Source of the DNA: Chitinophaga oryzae
GTDB lineage: Bacteria; Bacteroidota; Bacteroidia; Chitinophagales; Chitinophagaceae
Direction: 5' to 3'
NCBI RefSeq assembly: GCF_012516375.2
Contig: NZ_CP051204.2
Location: forward strand, 2,108,001 to 2,172,000
DNA: 64,000 nucleotides
Part shown: one piece after another, positions 1 through 7,545 of the stretch
Position numbering within the stretch: the stretch's first letter is position 1
Layout: each line of letters opens with the position of its first letter
The notes under the pieces: generated by a model
The model's database searches: none
What the model saw: only the letters and a program-made list of their open reading frames with translations
What the model was told of the DNA's origin: nothing
Translations under genes and position numbers: made by a program

Positions 1-35
1 CGGCCTTCCCGTTTGCGGCAATTATCTCCTGGTCA

Positions 36-98
36 ATCATCTCCCGAAATCAGGAAATCCCGAAATCAAAAAATCCGTAAATCAAAAAATCCCTAAAT
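36..98. repeat. AT-rich tandem-word repeat (AAATCCC/AAATCAAAA words)
   Basis: A run of near-tandem words of the form CGAAATC, AAATCC and AATCAAAAAATCC. The same words make up the right arm of the long inverted repeat at 17469-17631. The bases just before the words here (GGTCAATCATCTCCCGAAATC, 31-51) resemble those before that right arm (GGTCATCTTCCCGAAATC), so the two sites look like copies of one dispersed element. If a left arm exists it lies outside the window. Seen in sequence; function unknown. Confidence 0.6.
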
Positions 99-102
99 AA
101 AA

Positions 103-127
103 AAGAGGCGCTGTTAAAGCGCCTCTT
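103..127 (-). terminator. Rho-independent terminator of the RRM gene
   Basis: A 10-bp perfect stem (AAGAGGCGCT / AGCGCCTCTT) with a 5-nt loop lies 27 bp beyond the stop codon of the leftward RNA-binding protein gene. On the minus strand it is followed by a T-rich tract (TTTTTTATTT), the classic layout. Confidence 0.85.
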
Positions 128-153
128 CAATTCCTTTGTGCCCGAATAAGGGT

Positions 154-471
154 TTAGTAACGACGGTCACGGGAGCCATATCCTCCTCCGCCACCACGAT
201 TACCACCTCCTTTGAAATTATTATTCGGCTGTTTAGGTCTTGCTTCGTTTACCATTAATTGCTTGCCTTCTATCTCGCTGCCGTTTAAACTATCCATAGC
301 CTTGGCTCCTTCTTCCTGATTAGGCATTTCCACAAAACCGAAACCACGGGAGCGGCCTGTTTCATGGTCTTTGATAACCTTAGCGGAGGTAACCTCTCCA
401 TAATCGCTGAAGATCTGATGCAGATCCTCATCGGTCAACCTATAATGCAGGTTGGCTACGTAAATGTTCAT
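154..471 (-). CDS. RRM-domain RNA-binding protein (glycine-rich, cold-shock type)
   Basis: A 105-residue protein made of one RNA recognition motif followed by a short Gly/Arg tail. RNP2 is near residues 2-7 (IYVANL) and RNP1 near residues 43-50 (RGFGFVEM), so single-stranded RNA binding through the two aromatic RNP positions is expected. The tail (about residues 85-105) is rich in G and R with NRGGGGGYG. Such small proteins are common in Bacteroidota and resemble plant and cyanobacterial glycine-rich proteins; a role as an RNA chaperone in cold or stress is inferred from the family. The gene stands alone, with an AT-rich leader and a good terminator. Confidence 0.9.
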   Translation of the reverse strand: MNIYVANLHYRLTDEDLHQIFSDYGEVTSAKVIKDHETGRSRGFGFVEMPNQEEGAKAMDSLNGSEIEGKQLMVNEARPKQPNNNFKGGGNRGGGGGYGSRDRRY

Positions 472-933
472 GATAACTGAAATTAAAAAAATGAAAAATA
501 ATATACTGAAGTTATGAAATAAACATTAATAAAGTAGTGATGGTTAAAAAATATTTCCGGCAAGCGTCGCCGGGTACACGGGCAATCATAGGAAGATCCT
601 TTACAGTCAACGTTCTGCCGCGTTTTTTATTCCGTTGAAATAGTTTCTGTTTTACGGCTTTATTATGTTAGTTATTGTTTTTATTTTTCATATGATAAGG
701 GCCGTAAACGGCGCTTCCATGCTGTCATTTACAGGTCCATCCGGCTGACGGGCGTACGATATGTTCCGGTATCGTCCGTTTTATACGCTTCTCATTCCGG
801 CAAACAGGAGCATTTCCGCAGCCCGTTACCCTCAAAACAAGGCCTAACCGGAGACTTCAAACGCGTGGTTCCGGCCCGCCTTTTGTCCTCTTTTTTTCGT
901 AAATTAAGGTAGACCATTAAATTCATTTTTTGT
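472..933. other. Intergenic region between divergent genes, no gene seen
   Basis: 462 bp between the leftward RRM gene and the rightward unknown gene at 934. It must hold both promoters. The 60 bp next to the RRM start are very AT-rich, as expected for a Bacteroidota leader. No exact TAnnTTTG box, RNA gene or long repeat was recognised; only weak hairpins are present. The short antisense frame across 792-998 overlaps the next gene start and is not convincing. Confidence 0.5.
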
Positions 934-1653
934 ATGGGAAAGCTGAGCGAAACCTGGTTTGCAGACGGGTATATAGATTTTGAACTGAAAAAATACACCT
1001 TGTTGTCCTACCTGCAGGAGATTCACCGCGCCTTTAATCAAAACAAGCTGTATCCCCAGCTGGCCGACATCATCTTTCATTTTAACAACCTCCGGGCTTT
1101 CCGGGAAAACAAGCAGCTGATGGAGCAGCAGTTTCCCAAACGCCTGACCGGCATCGACCTGGAGAAACTGTTGCTGCTTTACGAAAAAGTAAGCGCAGAC
1201 GATGAAATGATGCAGGAACTGGAGGAGATTATCGCTTACGCCCTTTCGGCGATGAACGATACGATCCGCGATGGTACGGAGATCTATGAGTTTGTACAGG
1301 ATAAACTGCGGATTTCGCCGGTGGGACTGGTGCCGCTGGAAAACACTTCCGGATACCTGCTGTTATGCGACGGACGGTACAGTGATACGCTGGTGTACAG
1401 CTATCACCTGACTATTTTTGAACGGCATGACGAGCAATACCGCGGTATCCGCACCGAGTACCTGGAGGCTTACAGGAAAGACCTGGTACATACCTGCGAA
1501 CATATCAAAACCATCCTGATCCGGAAAAACGATCAGTTACCGAATCCGGCCGTATACTGTGTGGAAACTTCCCTGGTACTGCCGGTCAACGAGACGCTGC
1601 TGCCGGTGGCTAAACGCAGCCTGGTAAGGTATATCGCCCTCAATGCCGCCTGA
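934..1653 (+). CDS. Conserved hypothetical protein, soluble
   Basis: A 239-residue soluble protein that I do not recognise. It has no signal peptide or membrane segment. The first two thirds are mostly charged helices, with a YEKVSADDEMMQELEEI stretch near residues 84-100, followed by a mixed segment (about 128-165) with aromatic and Gly residues. The start at 934 is the first ATG and fits the codon pattern. Its stop codon directly abuts that of the convergent DUF4230 gene (TGATCA at 1651-1656), so there is no room for a terminator between the two. Confidence 0.7.
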   Translation: MGKLSETWFADGYIDFELKKYTLLSYLQEIHRAFNQNKLYPQLADIIFHFNNLRAFRENKQLMEQQFPKRLTGIDLEKLLLLYEKVSADDEMMQELEEIIAYALSAMNDTIRDGTEIYEFVQDKLRISPVGLVPLENTSGYLLLCDGRYSDTLVYSYHLTIFERHDEQYRGIRTEYLEAYRKDLVHTCEHIKTILIRKNDQLPNPAVYCVETSLVLPVNETLLPVAKRSLVRYIALNAA

Positions 1654-2274
1654 TCAGTCCAACGGCGGGGTGGCGGTGCCTGCGCTGCCGAACTGTACTT
1701 CAAGGGTATGGTCCTTCAGAAAAGGGGCGTAATACTGTTCCATCACCTTCCGGATCTTGTCTTTGGATTGCTGGATGTATATCTGGTTGTTTTGCAGCTG
1801 ATCACGGGAGGTCTGGTATAGTTTCTTCTGTACAGCGGTATAGGTTTCATCGTCCTGGAACAGGAACCATCCCTTGCGGTTGGCGGTTTCCATTTTATCC
1901 ACTTTCAGTTCGTAGCTCAGCAGTTTGGGTTCCGGCAGGCGGATAATGATCTTTTTGCTGCTCACTTCCACTTTAAACCGGGTGCTGTCGATATCCACCC
2001 CGTATTTGGCCTGATAGGGGATAGAGACCCAGACGGTGTTTTCCAGGAAGGCTTTCTTCAGATTATCACTCCATCCGCCGTTATCTTCGATATTGCTCCG
2101 CTTAATGCTGGAGATGCCCTGTACGTCCAGGCTGGCCAGTTCAGCGATCTCTTTTACGATCGTGCTGTTGGAGATCACCTGCTCGCTGACATTCGTGGAA
2201 CCAAAACGTTTGCCCAGCCAGAAAAGCAGAACGGCCAGTAACAGAAAGACGGCAATATAGAGGATCTTTTTCAT
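1654..2274 (-). CDS. DUF4230 domain protein, membrane-anchored
   Basis: A 206-residue protein with one N-terminal membrane segment (about residues 3-20, ILYIAVFLLLAVLLFWLG) and a long extracytoplasmic part. The body fits DUF4230: a region after the anchor with ISNSTIVKEIAELASLDV, then strands including KIIIRLPEPKLLSYELKVD. The family has no known biochemical role; a periplasmic or surface-anchored role is inferred from topology. It is the last gene on the minus strand before a zero-gap convergent junction with the gene ending at 1653. Confidence 0.75.
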   Translation of the reverse strand: MKKILYIAVFLLLAVLLFWLGKRFGSTNVSEQVISNSTIVKEIAELASLDVQGISSIKRSNIEDNGGWSDNLKKAFLENTVWVSIPYQAKYGVDIDSTRFKVEVSSKKIIIRLPEPKLLSYELKVDKMETANRKGWFLFQDDETYTAVQKKLYQTSRDQLQNNQIYIQQSKDKIRKVMEQYYAPFLKDHTLEVQFGSAGTATPPLD

Positions 2275-2369
2275 GAGGATGATTTGAAAAACAGGACATA
2301 CAACGCCTGTCCGGCCGTAAATTAATAAAAAGCCGGGAGTATCATATGCGTTTAAGCGTTAACGTTAGT

Positions 2370-2873
2370 TTACCGGGTAAGGCTGTCAATCAGCGCAGCG
2401 TGTTGCGGGTAAGCAGCCTGTAAAGTGGCTTTGTCTGCCAGCTCAAAATCGGCAAAATCGAAGCCGGGCGCCACGGTGCAACCGGTAAGGGCATAACCGC
2501 CGGGCACTTCCACGCGGGAGGCAAACCAGTTGCCGGCACGGATGATGACCTGCAGGCTTTCCCCGTTGGGTATGTCACGCCCCAGTTTATGCGCCTGAAG
2601 TTGTCCGCCGGGTTCAATCTCATAAATGGTGAGCGTATGGCCGTCATAGAAATGCCAGATTTCATCGGCGGCGATACGGTGAAATGCGGAAAACTGCCCT
2701 TCTTCCAGCAGGAAATAGATACAGGTAGACGCGTTGCGGTTGCCCCCCATGCCTGCCGGCAGGGTGCTCATGTCCAGCATCCAGTCAGAACGGTAGGTTT
2801 CCAGGAAGGCGCCGCCTTCCACGTGTGGTTGCAGTTTTAGTTGGTCGCGCCAGTGGGCCGCAGAATATTGCAT
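2370..2873 (-). CDS. Cupin superfamily protein (Cupin_5/DUF985)
   Basis: 167 residues with the DUF985 cupin pattern: HVEGGAFLETYRS near residues 17-29, STCIYFLL near 49-56, the metal-ligand region SAFHRIAADEIWHFYDG near 62-78, and APGFDFADFEL near 135-145. These proteins are small beta-barrels with a metal-binding His/Glu set; their substrates are mostly unknown and some relatives act on sugars. The gene lies 38 nt downstream of the GNAT gene on the same strand, so co-transcription is likely. Confidence 0.85.
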   Translation of the reverse strand: MQYSAAHWRDQLKLQPHVEGGAFLETYRSDWMLDMSTLPAGMGGNRNASTCIYFLLEEGQFSAFHRIAADEIWHFYDGHTLTIYEIEPGGQLQAHKLGRDIPNGESLQVIIRAGNWFASRVEVPGGYALTGCTVAPGFDFADFELADKATLQAAYPQHAALIDSLTR

Positions 2874-2911
2874 ATAGCACCAGTTGATGGGAGAACAGAA
2901 TGATGGAATAG

Positions 2912-3364
2912 TTACTTCGTATAGATGTTCGGGTTATGAAGCTGCATAAATTTCTCCGGATTGGGTACTTCGGTGAAGCCGAACTGCCGGTATAATTCGT
3001 GTGCATCCTGTGTTACCAGCAGCCATCTCCGCAGGGTTTGCAGCTCCGGGTGGTCCAGGATAGCGTGCATCAGCATTTTGGAAAGGCCCTTGCCGCGATG
3101 TTCTTTTACCACAAAAACATCCGCCAGGTATGCAAAGGAAGCCTGGTCGGTGATCAGCCGCGCAAAGCCTATCTGCCGGTCGCGGTGATACAGCCCGAAA
3201 CATAAAGAACCTGCCAGTGCTTTTTCCACAACACTGACAGGAATATTTTGCGCCCAGTAGGACTCTTTGGCCAGGAAATCGTGTATAACACTGATGTCCA
3301 GCCTGTTTTTATCAGTTGAAACTGTATAATCTCCGTCTTTTACAAGGTAAACTGCAGTTGTCAT
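2912..3364 (-). CDS. GNAT family N-acetyltransferase
   Basis: 150 residues with a single GNAT fold. The acetyl-CoA pyrophosphate loop is visible as VVKEHRGKGLSKMLM around residues 85-99, followed by the motif B helix and ELYRQFGF near the C terminus. It transfers an acetyl group from acetyl-CoA to an unknown amine. It is probably the first gene of a two-gene unit with the cupin gene. Confidence 0.9.
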   Translation of the reverse strand: MTTAVYLVKDGDYTVSTDKNRLDISVIHDFLAKESYWAQNIPVSVVEKALAGSLCFGLYHRDRQIGFARLITDQASFAYLADVFVVKEHRGKGLSKMLMHAILDHPELQTLRRWLLVTQDAHELYRQFGFTEVPNPEKFMQLHNPNIYTK

Positions 3365-3405
3365 AGTTAGTAACGTTGAGCGTCACTAAATGTAGACATT
3401 TTTTT

Positions 3406-4227
3406 CTAACTCGCCACCGCTACCTGTTGCAGGGGCCGTGCCGGCATATGCGCGATCGTACCCGGAGCATTGTACCAGGAAGGCATTTCGCCGTTGAACT
3501 GCAGATGGTCCCGGATAAACATCGCCAGGTTGTAATGGGCCGTAGCCGGCAATTGCCATTGTACCCTTTCTGCCAGCTGCAGCGCGTTGCGGAAACGCAC
3601 CATGCGGGCAAACAACTGCGGCGGCATACCGATAACGCGGTTAAACAACCGCTCCAGCGTTGGACGGGACAGCTGGAAGGCCTGTGCAAGTTCTTCCACG
3701 CTCACATTGCCCTGCCGCGCCAACATATAATCCGCCATCTCGTCTGCCTGTTTCAGGCACGGCGCATCGGCCTGTAATGCCTGTTGCAGGGTTCCGTTCA
3801 GCAACGCCGTTATCTCCTGCGGCGCACGCACCTGCTGCAGCTGCCTCCCCAGTTGCGCCCAGGCTGCATTTTCATGCAGGTCCAGGTTACGGTAGTAGTT
3901 GGTGAAAGACTGGCCGTCGATGCCCAGCAAACGATAACATCCATAAGCGTTCAACTGTACGATCACCATTCTCACCGGACCGGTTACATGCAACCTGCAG
4001 GCGCAGGTAAAATGCCCGGTCACGGCATGACGTGGAACCGTAAACGCAGCATGGGCCGCCGGCGTTATCATGGCCGTTCCTTCCAGCATGAATACCATGT
4101 ACTGGTCACCCAGCGCAAATAAATGCTGCGGTAACTGAATAGGACCGCGGGAATCATCTTCCCAGTAATAAAACTGCTTGACAAACGGACGCAATGCATC
4201 TTCAGGATGACAGATATGGAAGTTCAT
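3406..4227 (-). CDS. AraC-family transcriptional regulator (DUF6597-like N-terminus)
   Basis: 273 residues. The N-terminal half (residues 1-150) resembles the DUF6597 sensing domain (HPEDALRPFVKQFYYWEDD at the start). The C-terminal part carries two helix-turn-helix units: VSVEELAQAFQLSRPTLERLFNRVIGMPPQ is the first, and the second, in the last third, is atypical (PATAHYNLAMFIRDHLQFN). The effector is unknown. No clear target is adjacent; the neighbours are the GNAT gene and the structured intergenic element. A paralogue of the same architecture is at 49421-50272. Confidence 0.85.
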   Translation of the reverse strand: MNFHICHPEDALRPFVKQFYYWEDDSRGPIQLPQHLFALGDQYMVFMLEGTAMITPAAHAAFTVPRHAVTGHFTCACRLHVTGPVRMVIVQLNAYGCYRLLGIDGQSFTNYYRNLDLHENAAWAQLGRQLQQVRAPQEITALLNGTLQQALQADAPCLKQADEMADYMLARQGNVSVEELAQAFQLSRPTLERLFNRVIGMPPQLFARMVRFRNALQLAERVQWQLPATAHYNLAMFIRDHLQFNGEMPSWYNAPGTIAHMPARPLQQVAVAS

Positions 4228-4351
4228 AGGTACTAAAAATGTGGTGTTAGTGGATATCGCTATCGCTGCAAGTCACACCATACGCTAAAGTGGCGATTAT
4301 TTATTGTAAATATATGATTTTTGTTAAATATTTTAAAATTTTTTCACGGGT
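4228..4351. other. Upstream region of the AraC gene, no gene seen
   Basis: AT-rich stretch between the AraC start and the inverted-repeat element. It presumably holds the AraC promoter. No exact TAnnTTTG box was found on the minus strand. Confidence 0.4.
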
Positions 4352-4562
4352 CACGCAAAGAGAATAAGTGAGCAAAGAGCGCCAAGTTTTTATAAGATTA
4401 TTAAAGAAGCAAAGGGCGGAGATCAAATTTGATCTCCGCCCTTTGCTTTCTAAGCTCGCTTCGGTAATTCTTTATCGACTAAGCTCGTTTCTGTGACTCT
4501 TTGTTTCTAAGCTCGCTCATTATAATTCTTTGCGCTCTTTGCTCACTTATTCTCTTTGCGTG
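4352..4562. repeat. 211-bp nested inverted repeat at the S9 peptidase 3' end
   Basis: Outer arms 4352-4386 and 4528-4562 are inverted copies (35 bp, one mismatch). The right arm includes the last five codons and stop of the S9 peptidase gene, so the left arm is an inverted copy of a gene end. Inside lies a 42-bp perfect palindrome (4407-4448) centred on AAATTT, and between it and the right arm the word TAAGCTCG(C/T)T occurs three times (about 4449, 4480, 4507). The whole could fold into one large structure and may stop transcription. Confidence 0.8.
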
Positions 4563-7384
4563 CCAAACCCCCAGTTAATGCCTTTCTCCGTAGCAGGCAC
4601 GCCGGATTCCAGCCATTGCGGCGCGGGAGCGCCTTTCAGGAAGTGGTCGAAGAACTGTTGTTCGCGACGCTGGATATCCTTGCGGTTCTGGCGTTGTACC
4701 AGGTTATGGGCTTCGTTGTTATAGTTCAGCAGCCATACGGGTTTGCCCAGCCGGCGTAAGCCGGTGAACATTTCAATGCCCTGGTACCAGGGAACGGCGC
4801 CGTCGGCATCGTTGGCCATAATGGCAACGGGCGTGTTCACCTTCGGCAGGTTGAACAGCGGGGAGTTTTGGATATACAGCTCCGGTTTGTCCCACAGGGT
4901 GGCGCCGATGCGGCTCTGGGAGTGTTCATACTGGAACTGGCGGTTCATACCGCTTTCCCAGCGGATACCGCCGTAGGCGCTGGTCATATTGGCCACCGGG
5001 GCTCCTGCCCAGGCGGCTTTGAAAATATTGGTCTGTGTGATCAGGAAGGCTACCTGGTAACCGCCCCAGCTCTGGCCCTGGATACCCATGTTCTTGCCGT
5101 CTACCCACGGTTGTTGGGCGAGGTTTTCCGCTGCGCTCACAATATAGTCGTACGCGCTCTTGCCAGGATAACCGTGCTCATAGGTGATATCCGGTGCAAA
5201 CACGAGGTAACCGCGGCTAACGAAGAACGGGATGTTCAGCCGCGAAGGCGTAGGGGCCGGCGGTTGGTAGTTATACAGCCCGTCGGTCAGTTTCTCGTAG
5301 AAGTAGAAGATAACTGGATATTTTTTGTTCGGGTCGAAGTCTTCCGGCTTGTAGAGGATACCTTCTGACGGTTTACCGGTAAAGGTGTTCCATTTATACA
5401 GCGATGCCGTGCCCCAGTTGTATTCCTGTTGCTGCGGATTGGTGTTGCTGATTTTTACCGCTTTGTTCAATTCGCCGGTGTACACGTTGGGCGACTCGAT
5501 ATAGTTGGCGCGCGTGTACGTATAGGCGTTGGCGTCTTTTGCCTTCAGCAGGTCCAGGTAGCTGTTGGGCCCCAGCACCAGCTGTTGCGGCCTGCGTTGT
5601 TTATCATTTTTGGCCAGCAGCTGCAGGCTGTAATACCCGTTATATTTAGTGCTGTCCTGGAATGCGGACATGACAACAACATCGCCGGGGGTGTAGTATT
5701 TCTGTTCTTCGTCCAGTTTCAGCGCGCGGAGGCGGGTTTTGGTCTGACGGCCCACGCCATAGGTGATCATGGAAGGCGCTGTTTTACCGGTAGGGTCTAC
5801 CTGCCAGATATCGTAGCGGTCATAGATATATATGTAGCGGTCGTTATTGAGCCATCCTGCAAAACCGTATGGTTCCGGCACGTCCGGATGATCATCTTCT
5901 TCGTCAAACAGTTTGGCCGGAATGTCTTTGCTGATGTTCACGACTGTGCCGGTGGCATTGTGATAGCTGAAGTATTGTTTGTCCACCAGGTCGTACCACA
6001 CGATATACTGACCGTTGGGGGAGATGGAATAGAAGCCGTCCAGTTTTTCTTTGATTTTCTTACGGGTACCGTCTTCCAGGTTAACGAGGTAGCCTGTTTT
6101 GAGGGTACGTCCTACCCACTGCAGCTGTATTCTGTGGCCTTTGTCGGTGTATCCGAGGGCGTAGCGGCCGTTGCCTTCTGCCGGGACCACCACGTTCTCG
6201 AGGTCCTGGTCGCCCAGTTGGAGGATACGTTTGGTGCCGGGATAATAGACGGCGGCATAGCTTCTTTTCAGTTCCTTGTCGGCGTTTTTGAGCTGCATGG
6301 GCTGCAGGTAATCGTCTTTGTAGTTCCAGATGTCCACCTTGGCCACTTCAAAATCCACGATGGTGGTGTCTTTTGCCGGCAGGATGGGGGCGGTGCCGAA
6401 GAACAGGCGTTGTCCGTCTTTGCTGAACCAGATCAGGCTGTTGGGGCTGATGGTCCAGCGGGAGGGGATGCCGCTGCTGTTTTTATCGGCCGCGGTGATG
6501 GCGCTGTCTTGTCCTGGTTTATAATAAAACAGCTGGTAGAACTGTTGCAGTGATCTGGCGCTGTCGCGGGTGCCGAAATAGGCTGCCTGTTCTCCTTTGT
6601 CGTCGAAGGCGAACTGTTTATAGTCGCCGTAGCCGCGGCTCAGGGTATCGGCCTTGCGGGTGGCGGTATGCCACAGCAGTACGCCGGAGCGGGACAGGGA
6701 GTCTTTTTTATCGGAGGTGATTTCTATGAGGAGGTTGTTACCGGGTTTGCTGAATGCGTATTCAGCCACGTTTTTCACGGAATCCTGGCTGCCGTCTTTC
6801 AGTTGGCGGATCACGAGGGTGCCGTTTTCGTTTTTATCGCTGCCGCTTTTGTCGTCGTCAGCGCGGTCGGTATCTGCTGCTTTCGGGACGGCTTTTCCTT
6901 TTGTTTTAGCGCTGTCGGCTGGCTTTTCGGCCAGGTAAGCCAGCCATCCGCTGCCTTTGGCGGGTGTTTTAAAGGATTTGATACCGGGGAATTTCTGCAG
7001 GTCGCCGGAAGCGAGGGTCACGATGCCCATGGAATCTTTCGGCATGTCGGCCGGTTTTTTCTTTTTGATGCGGGCCTCGCGGGTGTCTTTGTACAGCGGT
7101 TTGATGCTGAATATCACGTACCGGGAATCATTGGTGATCAAGGGGCTGGCGCCGCGTGCGATGGTGCGGGACTGGCCTGTTTTGCGGTCATAGATTACCA
7201 GGGACGCGTCGCCTTCCTGTGGTGTGACGGTGTATACCACCCATTGTCCATCGTTGCTGATGAGTTTAGTGCCGATACTCTGCCAGCTGTCGTACACGGT
7301 ATGGTCCAGCGGTTTTTTGGCAGGTTGTTGTGCATAAGCAAAAGAGGCCCCCAGCAGGGAGAGGGCCAGTAACATATTTCTCAT
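4547..7384 (-). CDS. S9 family prolyl oligopeptidase-like peptidase, secreted
   Basis: 945 residues with a signal peptide (MRNMLLALSLLGASFAYAQ). Residues about 25-650 form WD40/propeller-like beta repeats, interrupted near residues 155-185 by a charged Lys/Asp-rich linker. The C-terminal alpha/beta hydrolase holds the triad: nucleophile Ser in GQSWGGY (near 773), Asp in MANDADGAVPW (near 860) and His in YNNEAHNL (near 893). It should cleave peptides in the periplasm or outside. It follows the SusD gene on the same strand but is separated by 161 bp and a strong hairpin, so it is probably a separate unit. Its last codons are part of the 4352-4562 inverted repeat. Confidence 0.92.
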   Translation of the reverse strand: MRNMLLALSLLGASFAYAQQPAKKPLDHTVYDSWQSIGTKLISNDGQWVVYTVTPQEGDASLVIYDRKTGQSRTIARGASPLITNDSRYVIFSIKPLYKDTREARIKKKKPADMPKDSMGIVTLASGDLQKFPGIKSFKTPAKGSGWLAYLAEKPADSAKTKGKAVPKAADTDRADDDKSGSDKNENGTLVIRQLKDGSQDSVKNVAEYAFSKPGNNLLIEITSDKKDSLSRSGVLLWHTATRKADTLSRGYGDYKQFAFDDKGEQAAYFGTRDSARSLQQFYQLFYYKPGQDSAITAADKNSSGIPSRWTISPNSLIWFSKDGQRLFFGTAPILPAKDTTIVDFEVAKVDIWNYKDDYLQPMQLKNADKELKRSYAAVYYPGTKRILQLGDQDLENVVVPAEGNGRYALGYTDKGHRIQLQWVGRTLKTGYLVNLEDGTRKKIKEKLDGFYSISPNGQYIVWYDLVDKQYFSYHNATGTVVNISKDIPAKLFDEEDDHPDVPEPYGFAGWLNNDRYIYIYDRYDIWQVDPTGKTAPSMITYGVGRQTKTRLRALKLDEEQKYYTPGDVVVMSAFQDSTKYNGYYSLQLLAKNDKQRRPQQLVLGPNSYLDLLKAKDANAYTYTRANYIESPNVYTGELNKAVKISNTNPQQQEYNWGTASLYKWNTFTGKPSEGILYKPEDFDPNKKYPVIFYFYEKLTDGLYNYQPPAPTPSRLNIPFFVSRGYLVFAPDITYEHGYPGKSAYDYIVSAAENLAQQPWVDGKNMGIQGQSWGGYQVAFLITQTNIFKAAWAGAPVANMTSAYGGIRWESGMNRQFQYEHSQSRIGATLWDKPELYIQNSPLFNLPKVNTPVAIMANDADGAVPWYQGIEMFTGLRRLGKPVWLLNYNNEAHNLVQRQNRKDIQRREQQFFDHFLKGAPAPQWLESGVPATEKGINWGFGTQRE

Positions 7385-7453
7385 GCGCGCAAAGTATACA
7401 TTTTTCGGGCAAAAGTGTAAAGACTTTTACCAGCGGCCGGGAGGGCGTATAGA

Positions 7454-7498
7454 AAGCGAAAGGCCCCCTGACCAATGGTGGGCAGGGGGCCTTCGCTT
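7454..7498. terminator. Bidirectional hairpin terminator after SusD
   Basis: A 16-bp stem with one bulged base (arms 7454-7470 and 7483-7498) around AGGCCCCCTG / CAGGGGGCCT. A T-rich stretch follows on both strands, clearest as CTTTTTGTTG on the plus strand. It lies 48 bp beyond the stop of the leftward SusD gene and should end the SusC-SusD transcript. Confidence 0.85.
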
Positions 7499-7545
7499 TT
7501 TGTTGTTTCGATTTATCTCATATGCAGATCACACGATAGAGAGGC

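Noticed and set aside
792..998. 68-codon minus-strand frame upstream of the 934 gene
   Set aside because: Overlaps the start of the better supported plus-strand gene and has no recognisable features.
5429..6553. 374-codon plus-strand frame inside the S9 peptidase gene
   Set aside because: Antisense shadow of a conserved gene, Val/Phe-rich and without motifs.
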